Shown here: piece after piece, positions 1-9,041 of the stretch
Numbering within the stretch: the first letter of the stretch is position 1
Layout: each line of letters opens with the position of its first letter
DNA from: Methylobacterium soli
Lineage (GTDB): Bacteria; Pseudomonadota; Alphaproteobacteria; Rhizobiales; Beijerinckiaceae
NCBI RefSeq assembly: GCF_008806385.1
Contig: NZ_VZZK01000018.1
Span: 53,230 to 117,229, forward strand
Reading direction: 5' to 3'
Length of the DNA: 64,000 bases
Notes under the pieces: model-generated
Seen by the model: only the letters and a program-made list of their open reading frames with translations
Told to the model about the DNA's origin: nothing
Database searches by the model: none
Translations under genes and position numbers: made by a program

Positions 1-119
1 GTGAGCGTCGCGGTCCCGAGGTCCTGTCACGGCACGATCATCCCCGCGAGCCGCGACTCGGCCAGGAGGTCATGCGCGAGGCCACGGCATAGTCGCACAT
101 TCCGTCACGTTTGTGTCGA

Positions 120-2177
120 TCAGGTTTCGGGGACGTTGCGCTCGAGTTCCGCGAGCCAGGTGCGCGCGCTGGCATCGGAGGGCGCGCGCCAGTCGCCGCG
201 CGGGGAGAGCGCGCCGCCGGCCGAGACCTTCGGGCCGTTCGGGAGGGCCGAGCGCTTGAACTGGCTGAAGCCGAAGAAGCGCGCGACGAAGACCCCGAGC
301 CAGTGCCGGATCTCGGTCAGGTCGTAGGCCCGCCGCTTCGCCTCCGGGAAATCCGGCGGCCAGACGCCGTGCCGGGCATCGCTCCAGGCATGCAGGGCCA
401 GGAAGGCGATCTTCGAGGGCCGGAACCCGTAGCGCAGCGTGTAGAACAGGGTGAAATCCTGCAGCGCGTAGGGGCCGATCTTGGCCTCGGTGCTCTGGGG
501 GCCGGCATCGGCCTCCGCCGGGACGAGCTCGGGCGAGATCTCGGTGTCGAGGACCGCCTGCAGGGTGCGCCCGACCTCCGCGTCGAACTGGCCGGTCCCC
601 ATCACCCAGCGGATCAGGTGCTGGATCAGGGTCTTGGGCACGCCGGCATTGACGCCGTAATGGCTCATCTGGTCGCCGACCCCGTAGGTGCACCACCCGA
701 GCGCCAACTCCGAGAGGTCGCCGGTGCCGATCACGATCGCGGCGTTCTGGTTGGCGAGGCGGAACAGGTAATCGGTGCGCAGGCCCGCCTGCACGTTCTC
801 GAAGGTGACGTCGTAGACCGCCTCGCCCCGCCCGAACGGGTGGCCCATATCGGCGAGCATCTGCTTGGCCGCCGGGCGGATGTCGATCTCCTGCGCGCTA
901 CAGCCGAGGCTGCGCATCAGCGCGTGGGCGTTGGACTTGGTCGCGTCCGAGGTCGCGAAGCCCGGCAGGGTGTAGGCCAGGATGTTCGCGCGGGGCAGGC
1001 CGAGGCGGTCCAGCGCCTTGGCGACCACGATGAGGGCGTGCGTCGAATCGAGGCCGCCCGAGACGCCGATGACGACCTTGCGGGTGCCGGTGCTCTCGAG
1101 CCGCTTGGCGAGGCCCGCGACCTGGATGTTGTAGGATTCGTAGCAATCCTGCGCCAGGCGCGCGGGGTCGGCCGGCACGAAGGGGAAGCGCTCGACCCGG
1201 CGCAGCAGGCCGAGATCCTCGGCCGGCGGCTCGGCCCGGAAGGCGATGCGCCGGTAATCGCCCGCGCGCGTGCGGGCATTGTCGTCGAAGCTGCCGGCCT
1301 GGAGCCGGTCCTGGCGGATCCGGTCGAGGTCGATATCGGCGAGCGTCGCGACGGGGCCGGCCGCGAAGCGCTCGCCCTCGGCGAGGCGCACGCCGAGCTC
1401 GTCGATGCTGGTCTGCCCGTCCCAGGACAGATCGGTGGTGGATTCGCCGAGGCCGGCGGCCGCGTACACGTAGGCGCAGAGGCCCCGCATGGCGGCGGCC
1501 CGGGTCAGGAGGGCGCGCGCATCCGCCCGCCCCACCGTGATCGGGCTGCCCGACGGGTTGACGAGCACGCTGGCGCCCGCCAGCGCCGCCCGCATCCCGG
1601 GGCCCTCCGGCACCCAGAGGTCCTCGCAGATCTCGATGCCGACCGTGAGGCCCGGGAGGTCGGCGGCCTCGAACAGGAGGTCGGTCCCGAAGGGCACCGC
1701 GTGGCCGGCGACCCGGATCGTCTCGCCGGTGATTCCGGCGCCGGGGGCGAAGTGGCGCTTCTCGTAGAATTCCCGGTAATTCGGCAGGTAGCTCTTGGGC
1801 ACCACGCCGAGCAGGCGCCCGCCCTGGATCGCCAGGGCGCAATTGTAGATCCGGTTGCGCCAGCGCAGCGGCGCCCCGACCACGAGGAGGGGGCGCAGGG
1901 TCCCCGAGGCGCCCACCACCGTGCCGGCGGCGGCCTCGACGGCGTCCAGCAGGGTGTCCTGGAGGAACAGGTCCTCGATCGCGTAGGCCGAGAGGTTCAG
2001 CTCCGGGAACACCGCCAGCACCGCGCCGTGGGCGTGGCATTCCCGGGCGAGGTCCAGGGTCTCCTCCGCGTTGCGCTCCGGCTCCGCCGGGTGGCTGCGG
2101 CCCATGCAGGCCGCGACCCGGGCGAAGCCGTGCCGGTAGAGGGAGCGAAAATCGGACTGCGAGGGAGATGAAGCCAA
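120..2177 (-). CDS. nadE: Glutamine-dependent NAD+ synthase
   Basis: This cytoplasmic enzyme makes NAD+ from deamido-NAD+, ATP and glutamine-derived ammonia. It has two domains. The N-terminal nitrilase-type glutaminase carries a Glu-Lys-Cys triad (about E59 in AVFPELNLS, K128 in VVPKSYLP, C184 in EICEDLW). The C-terminal ATP-pyrophosphatase domain carries SGGLDS at about 373-378. The sequence follows the roughly 680-residue mycobacterial/alphaproteobacterial form along its whole length. Start: an ATG at 2213 is also open, but family members begin just before the FRSLYRHGF block, so the TTG at 2177 (685 aa) is preferred. No clear ribosome site decides it. The gene is divergent from ftsK. Confidence 0.95.
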   Translation of the reverse strand: MASSPSQSDFRSLYRHGFARVAACMGRSHPAEPERNAEETLDLARECHAHGAVLAVFPELNLSAYAIEDLFLQDTLLDAVEAAAGTVVGASGTLRPLLVVGAPLRWRNRIYNCALAIQGGRLLGVVPKSYLPNYREFYEKRHFAPGAGITGETIRVAGHAVPFGTDLLFEAADLPGLTVGIEICEDLWVPEGPGMRAALAGASVLVNPSGSPITVGRADARALLTRAAAMRGLCAYVYAAAGLGESTTDLSWDGQTSIDELGVRLAEGERFAAGPVATLADIDLDRIRQDRLQAGSFDDNARTRAGDYRRIAFRAEPPAEDLGLLRRVERFPFVPADPARLAQDCYESYNIQVAGLAKRLESTGTRKVVIGVSGGLDSTHALIVVAKALDRLGLPRANILAYTLPGFATSDATKSNAHALMRSLGCSAQEIDIRPAAKQMLADMGHPFGRGEAVYDVTFENVQAGLRTDYLFRLANQNAAIVIGTGDLSELALGWCTYGVGDQMSHYGVNAGVPKTLIQHLIRWVMGTGQFDAEVGRTLQAVLDTEISPELVPAEADAGPQSTEAKIGPYALQDFTLFYTLRYGFRPSKIAFLALHAWSDARHGVWPPDFPEAKRRAYDLTEIRHWLGVFVARFFGFSQFKRSALPNGPKVSAGGALSPRGDWRAPSDASARTWLAELERNVPET

Positions 2178-2444
2178 CGTGAGGAGAATCCGAGCGAGGA
2201 ACCGACCCTCCATCCTAGAGCGATCGGGCGCCTCTCTCCAGGGGGCCGCCCGCGCGGCAGCGCTCCATACTCCGCCGGGCCACGCTTCCGCGAGGCCGCC
2301 GCGTGACGTCCGGGGTGCCGTTCGGGGACGGTGCGGGACCCGGCCGAGGGGCCGATTTCAAGCGTCTGTTAACGACGATCGGCCTAACTGGCCGGGAGCC
2401 GCCCCGTCTGGGGCGAACCCTTGTTCGAGTCATCTTGAGAATCC

Positions 2445-5400
2445 ATGCGCGCATCGGGACGGCCTCCGTATTCCCATCGTGATCCCTCCCGCCCCGGCCG
2501 GGGCGGCGACCGCTCCGGCCTGTCGATCGGTGCCCTGGCGCACCGGCTGATGTCCCTGCGGGCGAGCCTGACGCGGCGCCTCGCCGGCGCGCCCCCCCGC
2601 CCGAGCTACGCCATCGCGGGCACGCGGCCGGCGCCGAGCTGGCTCACGGCGCCCCACGCCATGATCGGCCGCGGCCCTGACGAGATGCAGGATTCCGACG
2701 AGGCTCCGCTGCGGAGCGCCCGCCAGCAGGGCGCCGGCGAACCGCGCTACGAGCCGCCCCGGCGCGAAGCGACGGGCTCGGCCTGGCCGGCGCCCGCGCC
2801 GTCCGCGCAGGCCTGGTCCGCCCAGCTCTGGCCCGCCCAGCTCTGGCCCGCCGAGGTCTTCGACGACCGGGCGAGCCTCGACATGCTGGCGCCCGCCGCG
2901 CGTCCCCAGAGCCGCATCGACGTGGCCGCATCGAGCCCCGGCGTCCTGATCCGCTCGCCCCGCCGCCCCGCCGCGATCACGCCGGAGGCCGAGATGCCGG
3001 GCCTGGAGGCGCCCATGATGGCTGCCATGACGGGTGCCATGACGGGTGCCATGCCGGCCTACGCCGCCGAGCCCGAGCGGCCGGCCGTGCGCTACACCCG
3101 CACCCCCGACACCGTGCTGCACGAGCGGCGCCAGCGGGCCCTCGATGCCGAGCGCGCCGCCCTCGCCCAGGCCCAGGCCGAGGCGCAGGCCGCGACGCTC
3201 GCCCTCGAAGCCGAGCGCGCCGCGACCGAGCGCGCCGCGCAGGAGGCGGCCGAGGCGGCCTCCGCCGAGCCGCCGGTGCCCCTGTGGCGCCAGCCCTTCG
3301 TGCCGCCGCCGGGCGTTCGCTTCTTCCGCACCCCCGACCGGCGCCCGGCCAGGCCCCCGGCCGTCGACGCCTCCGCGCATGTTCCCGAGGCCGCCTCCGC
3401 GTCGCTGGCCGCCTCTGCGCCGCAGGCCGTGCAAGCGCCGCTTGCCGTGCAAGCGCCGCAGGCCACGCCTGAGCGCGACTGGTCCGAGGTGCCCGATTGG
3501 TCGGACATGCAGCCCTGGTTCGAGGGGCAGGACTGGTCCGCCATGGAGGCCTGGGCCGCGATCCAGACCGGGGCCGAGACGCCGGCCGAGCCTTCCGCCG
3601 ACCGCGCGGCGGCGCCCGACAGCGACGCGTCGTCGGAGCGCTTCGTCTCGGTTCCCCTCGACATCTCGCTCCTGCGCGCCCTGCCGCCGGGCCCCGTCTA
3701 CGTGCTCGACCGCCTCGTGCGCTTCGACGGGACCCGCCTGCCCCGCCCCGCCCACGGGCAGGATAACGGGCAAGGCAATGGACAGGACAATGGACAAGAC
3801 AAGGGGCAGGATCACGCGGTGACGATCGACGGGCAGGCGCAGGAGATCCCCGCGCCGGCCTCCATCCGCCCGGCCCTCTCGCTCGTCTTCGGTCCGGGCA
3901 CGGATTTCGCCGCGCGGCCCGAGGCGGTCATGCCGGCCGCCGCGCCGGCCCCGGCGCCCCGCCCGCGTCCGGTCTCGGCCATGGCCGCCCGCGCGGCGAT
4001 CCGCGGCATCGAGCCGCCGGCACCCGTGTCCGAGGCGCAAGGGATCGCGCCGGCCGGCGCACCGGGTCCGGCTCCGCTTCCGCTCACGACGCTTGCCCGG
4101 CCAGTCGCGGTCCCGGTCGCCGCGCTGCCGATCGCGCCGCGCCCGGTCCTGCTGCGCGGCAAGGCGGCCCCCGAGGCTCCGGCTCCCGAGCCGGTCGCGA
4201 CTTCGGAGCCGGCCCCGGCTTCGGAACCCGTCGAGGCCGCGCCGGAGCCGATCGAGGCTGCCGCCGAGCCAACCCCCCTCCCCGCTCAGGCGATTCCTCT
4301 CATCGCCCCGCGCGCCATCCTGCCGGAGCCGCGCTCGACCCTGATCCCGGCCGGGCGCCACCTCGCGGTCGCGACCATCCAGAACGACGATTACGAGCAC
4401 CCGTCCCTGGAGCTTCTGGCGATGCCGGAAGCGAGCGAGGGCGAGGAGGTCGATGCCGACGTGCTGGAGCAGAACGCCCTGAACCTCCAGCAGACGGTGC
4501 AGGATTTCGGCGTGCGCGGCGACATCCTGGCGGTGCGCCCCGGGCCCGTCGTCACCCTCTACGAGCTCGAGCCCGCCCCCGGCACCAAGTCGAGCCGCGT
4601 CATCGGCCTGTCGGACGACATCGCCCGCTCGATGTCGGCGGTCTCGGCCCGCGTGGCGGTCGTGCCCGGCCGCAACGTCATCGGCATCGAATTGCCGAAC
4701 GAGACCCGCGAGACCGTGTATCTGCGCGAGCTCCTGGCCTCGCCGGACTTCTCGGTCAGCAAGCACAAGCTGGCGCTGTGCCTGGGCAAGAACATCGGCG
4801 GCGAGCCGATCATCGCGGACCTCGCCCGCATGCCGCACCTGCTCGTTGCCGGCACCACGGGCTCCGGCAAGTCGGTGGCCATCAACACCATGATCCTGTC
4901 GCTCCTCTACCGGCTCAAGCCCGAGGAGTGCCGCCTGATCATGGTCGATCCGAAGATGCTGGAATTGTCGGTCTATGACGGCATCCCGCACCTGCTCTCC
5001 CCCGTCGTCATTGACCCCAAGAAGGCGGTGATCGCCCTCAAATGGGCGGTGCGCGAGATGGAGGAGCGCTACAAGAAGATGTCCAAGATCGGCGTGCGCA
5101 ATATCGACGGCTACAATGCCCGCATGGCCGAGGCGCGCGCCAAGGGCGAGGTGATCCTGCGCACCGTCCCGGCCGGCTTCAACCGCGAGACCGGCGAGGC
5201 CGTGTTCGAGCAGGAGGCCATGGACCTGTCCGCCCTCCCCTACATCGTGATCGTGGTCGACGAGATGGCCGACCTGATGATGGTGGCGGGCAAGGAGATC
5301 GAGGGGGCGATCCAGCGGCTGGCGCAGATGGCGCGGGCGGCGGGCATCCACCTGATCATGGCGACGCAGCGCCCGTCCGTGGACGTGATCACGGGCACGA

Positions 5401-6020
5401 TCAAGGCGAACTTCCCGACCCGAATCTCCTTCCAGGTCACGAGCAAGATCGACTCGCGCACGATTCTGGGCGAGATGGGCGCCGAGCAGTTGCTCGGCCA
5501 GGGCGACATGCTGTTCATGGCCGGCGGCGGGCGGACCACGCGCGTGCACGGGCCGTTCTGCTCGGATGCGGAGGTGGAGAGCGTGGTGGCGCATCTGAAG
5601 CGCCAGGGCCGGCCGGCCTATCTCGAGGCCGTCACCGCCGATGACGGGTCCGGCGAGACCGAGAAGGGCGCCAAGGGCTCGAAGGCGGAGCGCGCCGAGC
5701 GGGCCGAGCGCCAGGAGGAGCCCGAGGAGGCGGAGGTCGCGGTGTTCGACGTCGGCAGCTTCGTGGCGAGCGGCGGCGGCGAGGCCGGCGGCGACCTCTA
5801 CGAGCAGGCCATCCAGGTGGTGCTGCGCGACAAGAAAGCGTCCACGAGCTACATCCAGCGCCGCCTCCAGATCGGCTACAACCGCGCCGCCTCGATCATG
5901 GAGCGCATGGAGATCGAGGGCATCGTCGGCCCGGCCAACCATGCCGGCAAGCGCGAGATCCTGGTCGAGGGCGGGCCCTCCGCCATGATGTCCGGCGGGA
6001 TGATGTACGACGACGATTGA
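2445..6020 (+). CDS. ftsK: FtsK/SpoIIIE-family DNA translocase without membrane anchor
   Basis: Predicted ATP-driven DNA translocase for chromosome dimer resolution and segregation (1191 aa). Residues 1 to about 640 are Ala/Pro-rich low complexity with short repeats (AQLWP twice, an N-G-Q-D run near 440, AVQAP repeats). The motor follows, with Walker A GTTGSGKS near residue 803, Walker B VIVVDEMADL, and ATQRPSVDVITG. A C-terminal winged-helix gamma domain starts near 1117 (TSYIQRRLQIGYNRA). No hydrophobic segment of membrane-spanning length is seen in the N-terminal part, unlike classical FtsK with four helices. It may be a soluble SftA-like paralogue, with a membrane-bound FtsK elsewhere. 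The motor assignment is firm; the soluble role is inferred. Confidence 0.93.
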   Translation: MRASGRPPYSHRDPSRPGRGGDRSGLSIGALAHRLMSLRASLTRRLAGAPPRPSYAIAGTRPAPSWLTAPHAMIGRGPDEMQDSDEAPLRSARQQGAGEPRYEPPRREATGSAWPAPAPSAQAWSAQLWPAQLWPAEVFDDRASLDMLAPAARPQSRIDVAASSPGVLIRSPRRPAAITPEAEMPGLEAPMMAAMTGAMTGAMPAYAAEPERPAVRYTRTPDTVLHERRQRALDAERAALAQAQAEAQAATLALEAERAATERAAQEAAEAASAEPPVPLWRQPFVPPPGVRFFRTPDRRPARPPAVDASAHVPEAASASLAASAPQAVQAPLAVQAPQATPERDWSEVPDWSDMQPWFEGQDWSAMEAWAAIQTGAETPAEPSADRAAAPDSDASSERFVSVPLDISLLRALPPGPVYVLDRLVRFDGTRLPRPAHGQDNGQGNGQDNGQDKGQDHAVTIDGQAQEIPAPASIRPALSLVFGPGTDFAARPEAVMPAAAPAPAPRPRPVSAMAARAAIRGIEPPAPVSEAQGIAPAGAPGPAPLPLTTLARPVAVPVAALPIAPRPVLLRGKAAPEAPAPEPVATSEPAPASEPVEAAPEPIEAAAEPTPLPAQAIPLIAPRAILPEPRSTLIPAGRHLAVATIQNDDYEHPSLELLAMPEASEGEEVDADVLEQNALNLQQTVQDFGVRGDILAVRPGPVVTLYELEPAPGTKSSRVIGLSDDIARSMSAVSARVAVVPGRNVIGIELPNETRETVYLRELLASPDFSVSKHKLALCLGKNIGGEPIIADLARMPHLLVAGTTGSGKSVAINTMILSLLYRLKPEECRLIMVDPKMLELSVYDGIPHLLSPVVIDPKKAVIALKWAVREMEERYKKMSKIGVRNIDGYNARMAEARAKGEVILRTVPAGFNRETGEAVFEQEAMDLSALPYIVIVVDEMADLMMVAGKEIEGAIQRLAQMARAAGIHLIMATQRPSVDVITGTIKANFPTRISFQVTSKIDSRTILGEMGAEQLLGQGDMLFMAGGGRTTRVHGPFCSDAEVESVVAHLKRQGRPAYLEAVTADDGSGETEKGAKGSKAERAERAERQEEPEEAEVAVFDVGSFVASGGGEAGGDLYEQAIQVVLRDKKASTSYIQRRLQIGYNRAASIMERMEIEGIVGPANHAGKREILVEGGPSAMMSGGMMYDDD

Positions 6021-6026
6021 GCCTCG

Positions 6027-6048
6027 CGCCGGCCCCTCGGGGCCGGCG
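6027..6048 (+). terminator. GC hairpin after ftsK
   Basis: A perfect 10-bp stem (GCCGGCCCC pairing with GGGGCCGGC, plus one C-G pair) lies 7 bases after the ftsK stop. No T run follows, so it may be a weak or Rho-assisted terminator or an mRNA 3'-end stabiliser. Confidence 0.5.
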
Positions 6049-6124
6049 TCGCATATTCGCCACAGGGCGGGGCTCTAAGCACGCAGCCTCCCGCCCTTCC
6101 TCCCGCTCCCGGAGTACGCCCACG

Positions 6125-7054
6125 ATGATCGGCCGCCGCCAGAGCCTGCTTGCCGCGTCGCTGCTCGTCCTCGCGGGCGGCCTCCTCCAGCCCGACCCGG
6201 CCGCCGCGCAGGTCTCGTCCTTCCTCGACGGCCTGTTCGGCCGCAAGGAGGAGCCCGCGCCGGAACCCGCGCCCGCCCCGAAGCCTCCCGCACCGGCCGC
6301 CGCGCCCAAGAAGGCGGCCGCGAAGCCCGCCAAGGAGACCAAGGAGGCCAGGAGCTCCGACAAGTCCGGGGAGAAGGGCAGCGAGAAGACCGGGAGCCTC
6401 AAGGCCGCCGCGCACAAGGCCGCGCCGGCCGAGGCGAAGGTCGCCGCTGTCGGCGCGCCCAACGCCGCAATCGCCGCCGAGGATGCCGACCCCGCGACCG
6501 TGCTCGCCCAGGCCAATGCCTATTTCAACGGGATGACGACGCTCACGGGCAACTTCGTCCAGATCGGCGCCGACGGGCGCCGGATCGGCGGCAAGCTGAC
6601 GCTCGCCAAGCCTGGCCGCCTGCGCTTCGATTACGACCAGCCCTCGCCCCTCGAGGTCGTCGCCGACGGCACCTCGGTGGCGGTGCGCGACCGCCGGCTC
6701 TCGACGCAGGACCTGTACTTCATCGCGCAGACGCCGCTGAAATTCCTGCTGCGCGAGAAGATCGACCTTGCCCGCGACCTCTCGGTGACGGATGTCGCGA
6801 ATGATCCGGGCGGCATCCGCATCGCCCTCGAGGATCGCTCGACCCTGGGCGGCACCTCGAAGATCCAGCTCTTCTTCGACGCCGAGATGAAGACGCTGAG
6901 CCAGTGGCGGATCACCGATCCGCAGGGCTACCAGACCATTGTGCAGCTCTCGAACCTGCAGAAGGGCAAGGCCGTCGACGGGATGCAGTTCGTGATCAAT
7001 TACGGCCGCGCCGAGGACAAGGCGCTGCAGCAGCAGATGCAGCAGCGCCCCTAG
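6125..7054 (+). CDS. lolA: LolA-type outer-membrane lipoprotein carrier
   Basis: Periplasmic carrier that moves lipoproteins from the LolCDE machine to the outer membrane. The signal peptide runs from MIGRRQSLLAASLL to about residue 29 (AAAQ). An unusually long Pro/Ala/Lys linker follows (about 35-115), then the LolA beta-barrel half (TLTGNFVQIGADGRR, GRLRFDYDQPSP, YQTIVQLSN). The ATG at 6125 is chosen because it begins directly at the signal peptide; the frame is open further upstream. At 309 aa it is longer than the usual 200-230 because of the linker. It lies 104 bp after ftsK on the same strand, a neighbour pair common in alphaproteobacteria. Confidence 0.88.
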   Translation: MIGRRQSLLAASLLVLAGGLLQPDPAAAQVSSFLDGLFGRKEEPAPEPAPAPKPPAPAAAPKKAAAKPAKETKEARSSDKSGEKGSEKTGSLKAAAHKAAPAEAKVAAVGAPNAAIAAEDADPATVLAQANAYFNGMTTLTGNFVQIGADGRRIGGKLTLAKPGRLRFDYDQPSPLEVVADGTSVAVRDRRLSTQDLYFIAQTPLKFLLREKIDLARDLSVTDVANDPGGIRIALEDRSTLGGTSKIQLFFDAEMKTLSQWRITDPQGYQTIVQLSNLQKGKAVDGMQFVINYGRAEDKALQQQMQQRP

Positions 7055-7079
7055 GCGTCCGAGGCCCCCGCCTCGGCCG

Positions 7080-7811
7080 TCAGGGCATCTGCAGGCCGAG
7101 TTCGGCCGGGCGCCAGCGGTCGAGTTCGCGGTCGATCGCGCCCTCGGTGCCGCGCAGGAAATCGGCGGAGGGCAGGCCCGGCGCCAGGGCGTCGAGATAG
7201 CTCACCACCACGGTGCCGGCCCGCGTGCGCGATCCGCTCGGCCAGTACAGGCCGGAATTGACCGCCACCGGCAGCACCCGCAGCCCGAGCCGGCCGTAGA
7301 GCAACTCGACGCCGCGCTTGAACTGGACCGGATCGCCGATCGTGCCCCGGGTGCCCTCGGGGAAGATCAGCACCGAGCGCCCCGCCGCCACCGCCGCCCG
7401 GCTCTCGTCGATCATGGTGCGGAGCGCCTGGGTGCCGTTCGCCCGGTCGATGATGATCATCGGCGAGCGGCGCAGGAACCAGCCCACCACCGGGATCGCG
7501 ATCAGCTCGCGCTTGGCCACGATCGCGACGTCCGGCACCAGGATCAGGAAGGCCAGGGTCTCCCAGGCGGATTGGTGGTTGGCCACGATGAGGCAGGGCT
7601 CGCGCGGGATGCGGTCCCGTCCCTCCTCCACGTAGGTCAGCCCCACGAGGTGGCGCAGCCCGAACAGGATGCCCCGCGCCCAGAGCCGCGTCGCGGCCCG
7701 GATCGGCCGGGCCGGCGAGCCGGAGGCGGCGAACACCACCAGGGGGGCCAGGAATAGCGAGGTCCAGGCGGCCCAGTAGACGTTGAAGAGCACGGAACGG
7801 GGATGCGGCAA
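7080..7811 (-). CDS. PlsC-like 1-acylglycerol-3-phosphate acyltransferase
   Basis: Inner-membrane acyltransferase, probably converting lysophosphatidic acid to phosphatidic acid. N-terminal hydrophobic helix (WTSLFLAPLVVFAAS), then motif I as NHQSAWE (H79-x4-E84, with Glu in place of the usual Asp) and motif III PEGTRG near 151-156. A TTG start at 7811 is chosen because GAGG sits seven bases upstream and the protein begins cleanly at PHPRSVLFN. The frame stays open to 7943. It is convergent with lolA (25 bp apart). The family is firm; the exact acyl acceptor is not shown. Confidence 0.88.
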   Translation of the reverse strand: MPHPRSVLFNVYWAAWTSLFLAPLVVFAASGSPARPIRAATRLWARGILFGLRHLVGLTYVEEGRDRIPREPCLIVANHQSAWETLAFLILVPDVAIVAKRELIAIPVVGWFLRRSPMIIIDRANGTQALRTMIDESRAAVAAGRSVLIFPEGTRGTIGDPVQFKRGVELLYGRLGLRVLPVAVNSGLYWPSGSRTRAGTVVVSYLDALAPGLPSADFLRGTEGAIDRELDRWRPAELGLQMP

Positions 7812-8016
7812 GAAGTGGCCTCTGCGGGTGTCGGCCCCGGGCCATAACCCCTCCGCCGCCCGCGCGCACGGTTTTTCCGTTCTGGCGGCCCCCGGCGAGA
7901 CGCGCCGCCGCACCCGCCCGGCCCGCTTCGGGCCCCGCGCCACGCTGCTGCCGAGCTCTCGCCAAGCCCGAAAAATCCGCTATCGAGGGATCGCTCCTCC
8001 CTCGCGAGTCCCGCCC

Positions 8017-8826
8017 TTGCGCTTCACCGTCACCACCTGGAACATCAACTCGGTGCGCCTTCGCATCGACCAAGTCCTGCGCTTCCTCGCCGAGGAGCAA
8101 CCGGACGTGCTTTGCCTGCAGGAGACGAAATGCCCCGACGACGCCTTCCCGCTGAAGGCGCTCCGGGGCTCGGGCTACGAGCACGTCGTGTTCGCGGGCC
8201 AGAAGGGCTATAACGGTGTCGCGATCCTGTCGCGCCACCCGCTCCTCGGCCGCGACGTGATGGCCTTCTGCGAGCGGGCCGATGCGCGCCACATCTCGGC
8301 GGTGCTCGGGCCCGAGGCAGGCAAGGCCGCCGGCCTCGTTCTGCACGATTTCTACGTGCCGGCCGGGGGCGACGTGCCGGATGTGGGCCTGAACCCGAAA
8401 TTCGCGCACAAGATCGACTTCCTCGACGCCCTGCGCGCCTGGGGCGGGCGCCGGGTCTCGGGGCCGGCGATCCTCGTCGGCGACCTCAACGTGGCGCCGC
8501 TGGAGCACGACGTCTGGTCGCACAAGCAGCTCCTCGACGTGGTGAGCCACACCCCCGTCGAGACCGAGCGGCTGGAGACCCTGCGGGGCGAGGCCGGCTG
8601 GATCGACGCCGCCCGCCTGCTGACGCCTGAGCCCGAGAAGATCTACACCTGGTGGAGCTACCGCTCCCCCGACTGGGCCGCCGCCAACAAGGGCCGGCGC
8701 CTCGACCATGCCTGGGTCTCGCCCGACCTCGCCGGCACGGTGCGGGGCGTCTCGGTCGCCCGCCACGCGCGGGGCTGGGAGCGCCCGTCCGACCATGTCC
8801 CGGTGACGCTCGCGCTCGATCTCTGA
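8017..8826 (+). CDS. xthA: Exodeoxyribonuclease III
   Basis: Mg2+-dependent AP endonuclease / 3'-5' exonuclease of base-excision repair. The catalytic blocks appear in order: TTWNINSVR, LCLQETKCP, KGYNGVAILS, LVGDLNVAP, RRLDHAWVS and PSDHVPV. The TTG at 8017 is taken as start because the fold begins immediately (FTVTTWNIN); the upstream in-frame sequence is not protein-like. 269 aa, normal for the family. Divergent from the PlsC-like gene; the 200 bp between them should hold both promoters. Confidence 0.93.
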   Translation: MRFTVTTWNINSVRLRIDQVLRFLAEEQPDVLCLQETKCPDDAFPLKALRGSGYEHVVFAGQKGYNGVAILSRHPLLGRDVMAFCERADARHISAVLGPEAGKAAGLVLHDFYVPAGGDVPDVGLNPKFAHKIDFLDALRAWGGRRVSGPAILVGDLNVAPLEHDVWSHKQLLDVVSHTPVETERLETLRGEAGWIDAARLLTPEPEKIYTWWSYRSPDWAAANKGRRLDHAWVSPDLAGTVRGVSVARHARGWERPSDHVPVTLALDL

Positions 8827-8945
8827 GGGCGCAGGCGTGAGGCATCGTGGGGGCTTGCGGAACGGCGGGGGCCGTCGCGGCATTCTTCCCGCACGATGCG
8901 GGTTCTTCGGCCCGCGAACCTCACAGAGCGAGCGGCCTTCCCCCC

Positions 8946-9041
8946 ATGCGCAAGATCCTCATCGCCTTCCTGCTCCCCAAGGTCATCCAGTTCCTGCGCC
9001 GGCGCTACGGCGGCGGCCGCGCCGGCAACCGCTCGTACTGA
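8946..9041 (+). CDS. Possible 31-aa basic small protein
   Basis: Short frame with a hydrophobic-basic N-terminus (MRKILIAFLLPKVIQFLRRR) and a Gly/Arg tail. It lies 120 bp after xthA. No strong ribosome site is seen. Its last 37 bp overlap the 3' end of the permease gene on the other strand. Unrecognised; could be chance. Confidence 0.35.
   Translation: MRKILIAFLLPKVIQFLRRRYGGGRAGNRSY

Noticed and set aside
1..327. Plus-strand frame at the left edge
   Set aside because: It runs antisense into nadE, has no ribosome site and an amino-acid composition typical of GC shadow frames. Bases 1-119 otherwise show nothing supportable.
2430..5942. A 1170-codon open frame antisense to ftsK, and similar long antisense frames opposite nadE (111-2171), the ABC importer (16536-18563), the ketosynthases (40136-42607) and others
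   Set aside because: Their sequences are Arg/Gly/His/Asp-biased low complexity with no domain, as expected from the third-position GC bias of the real gene on the other strand.
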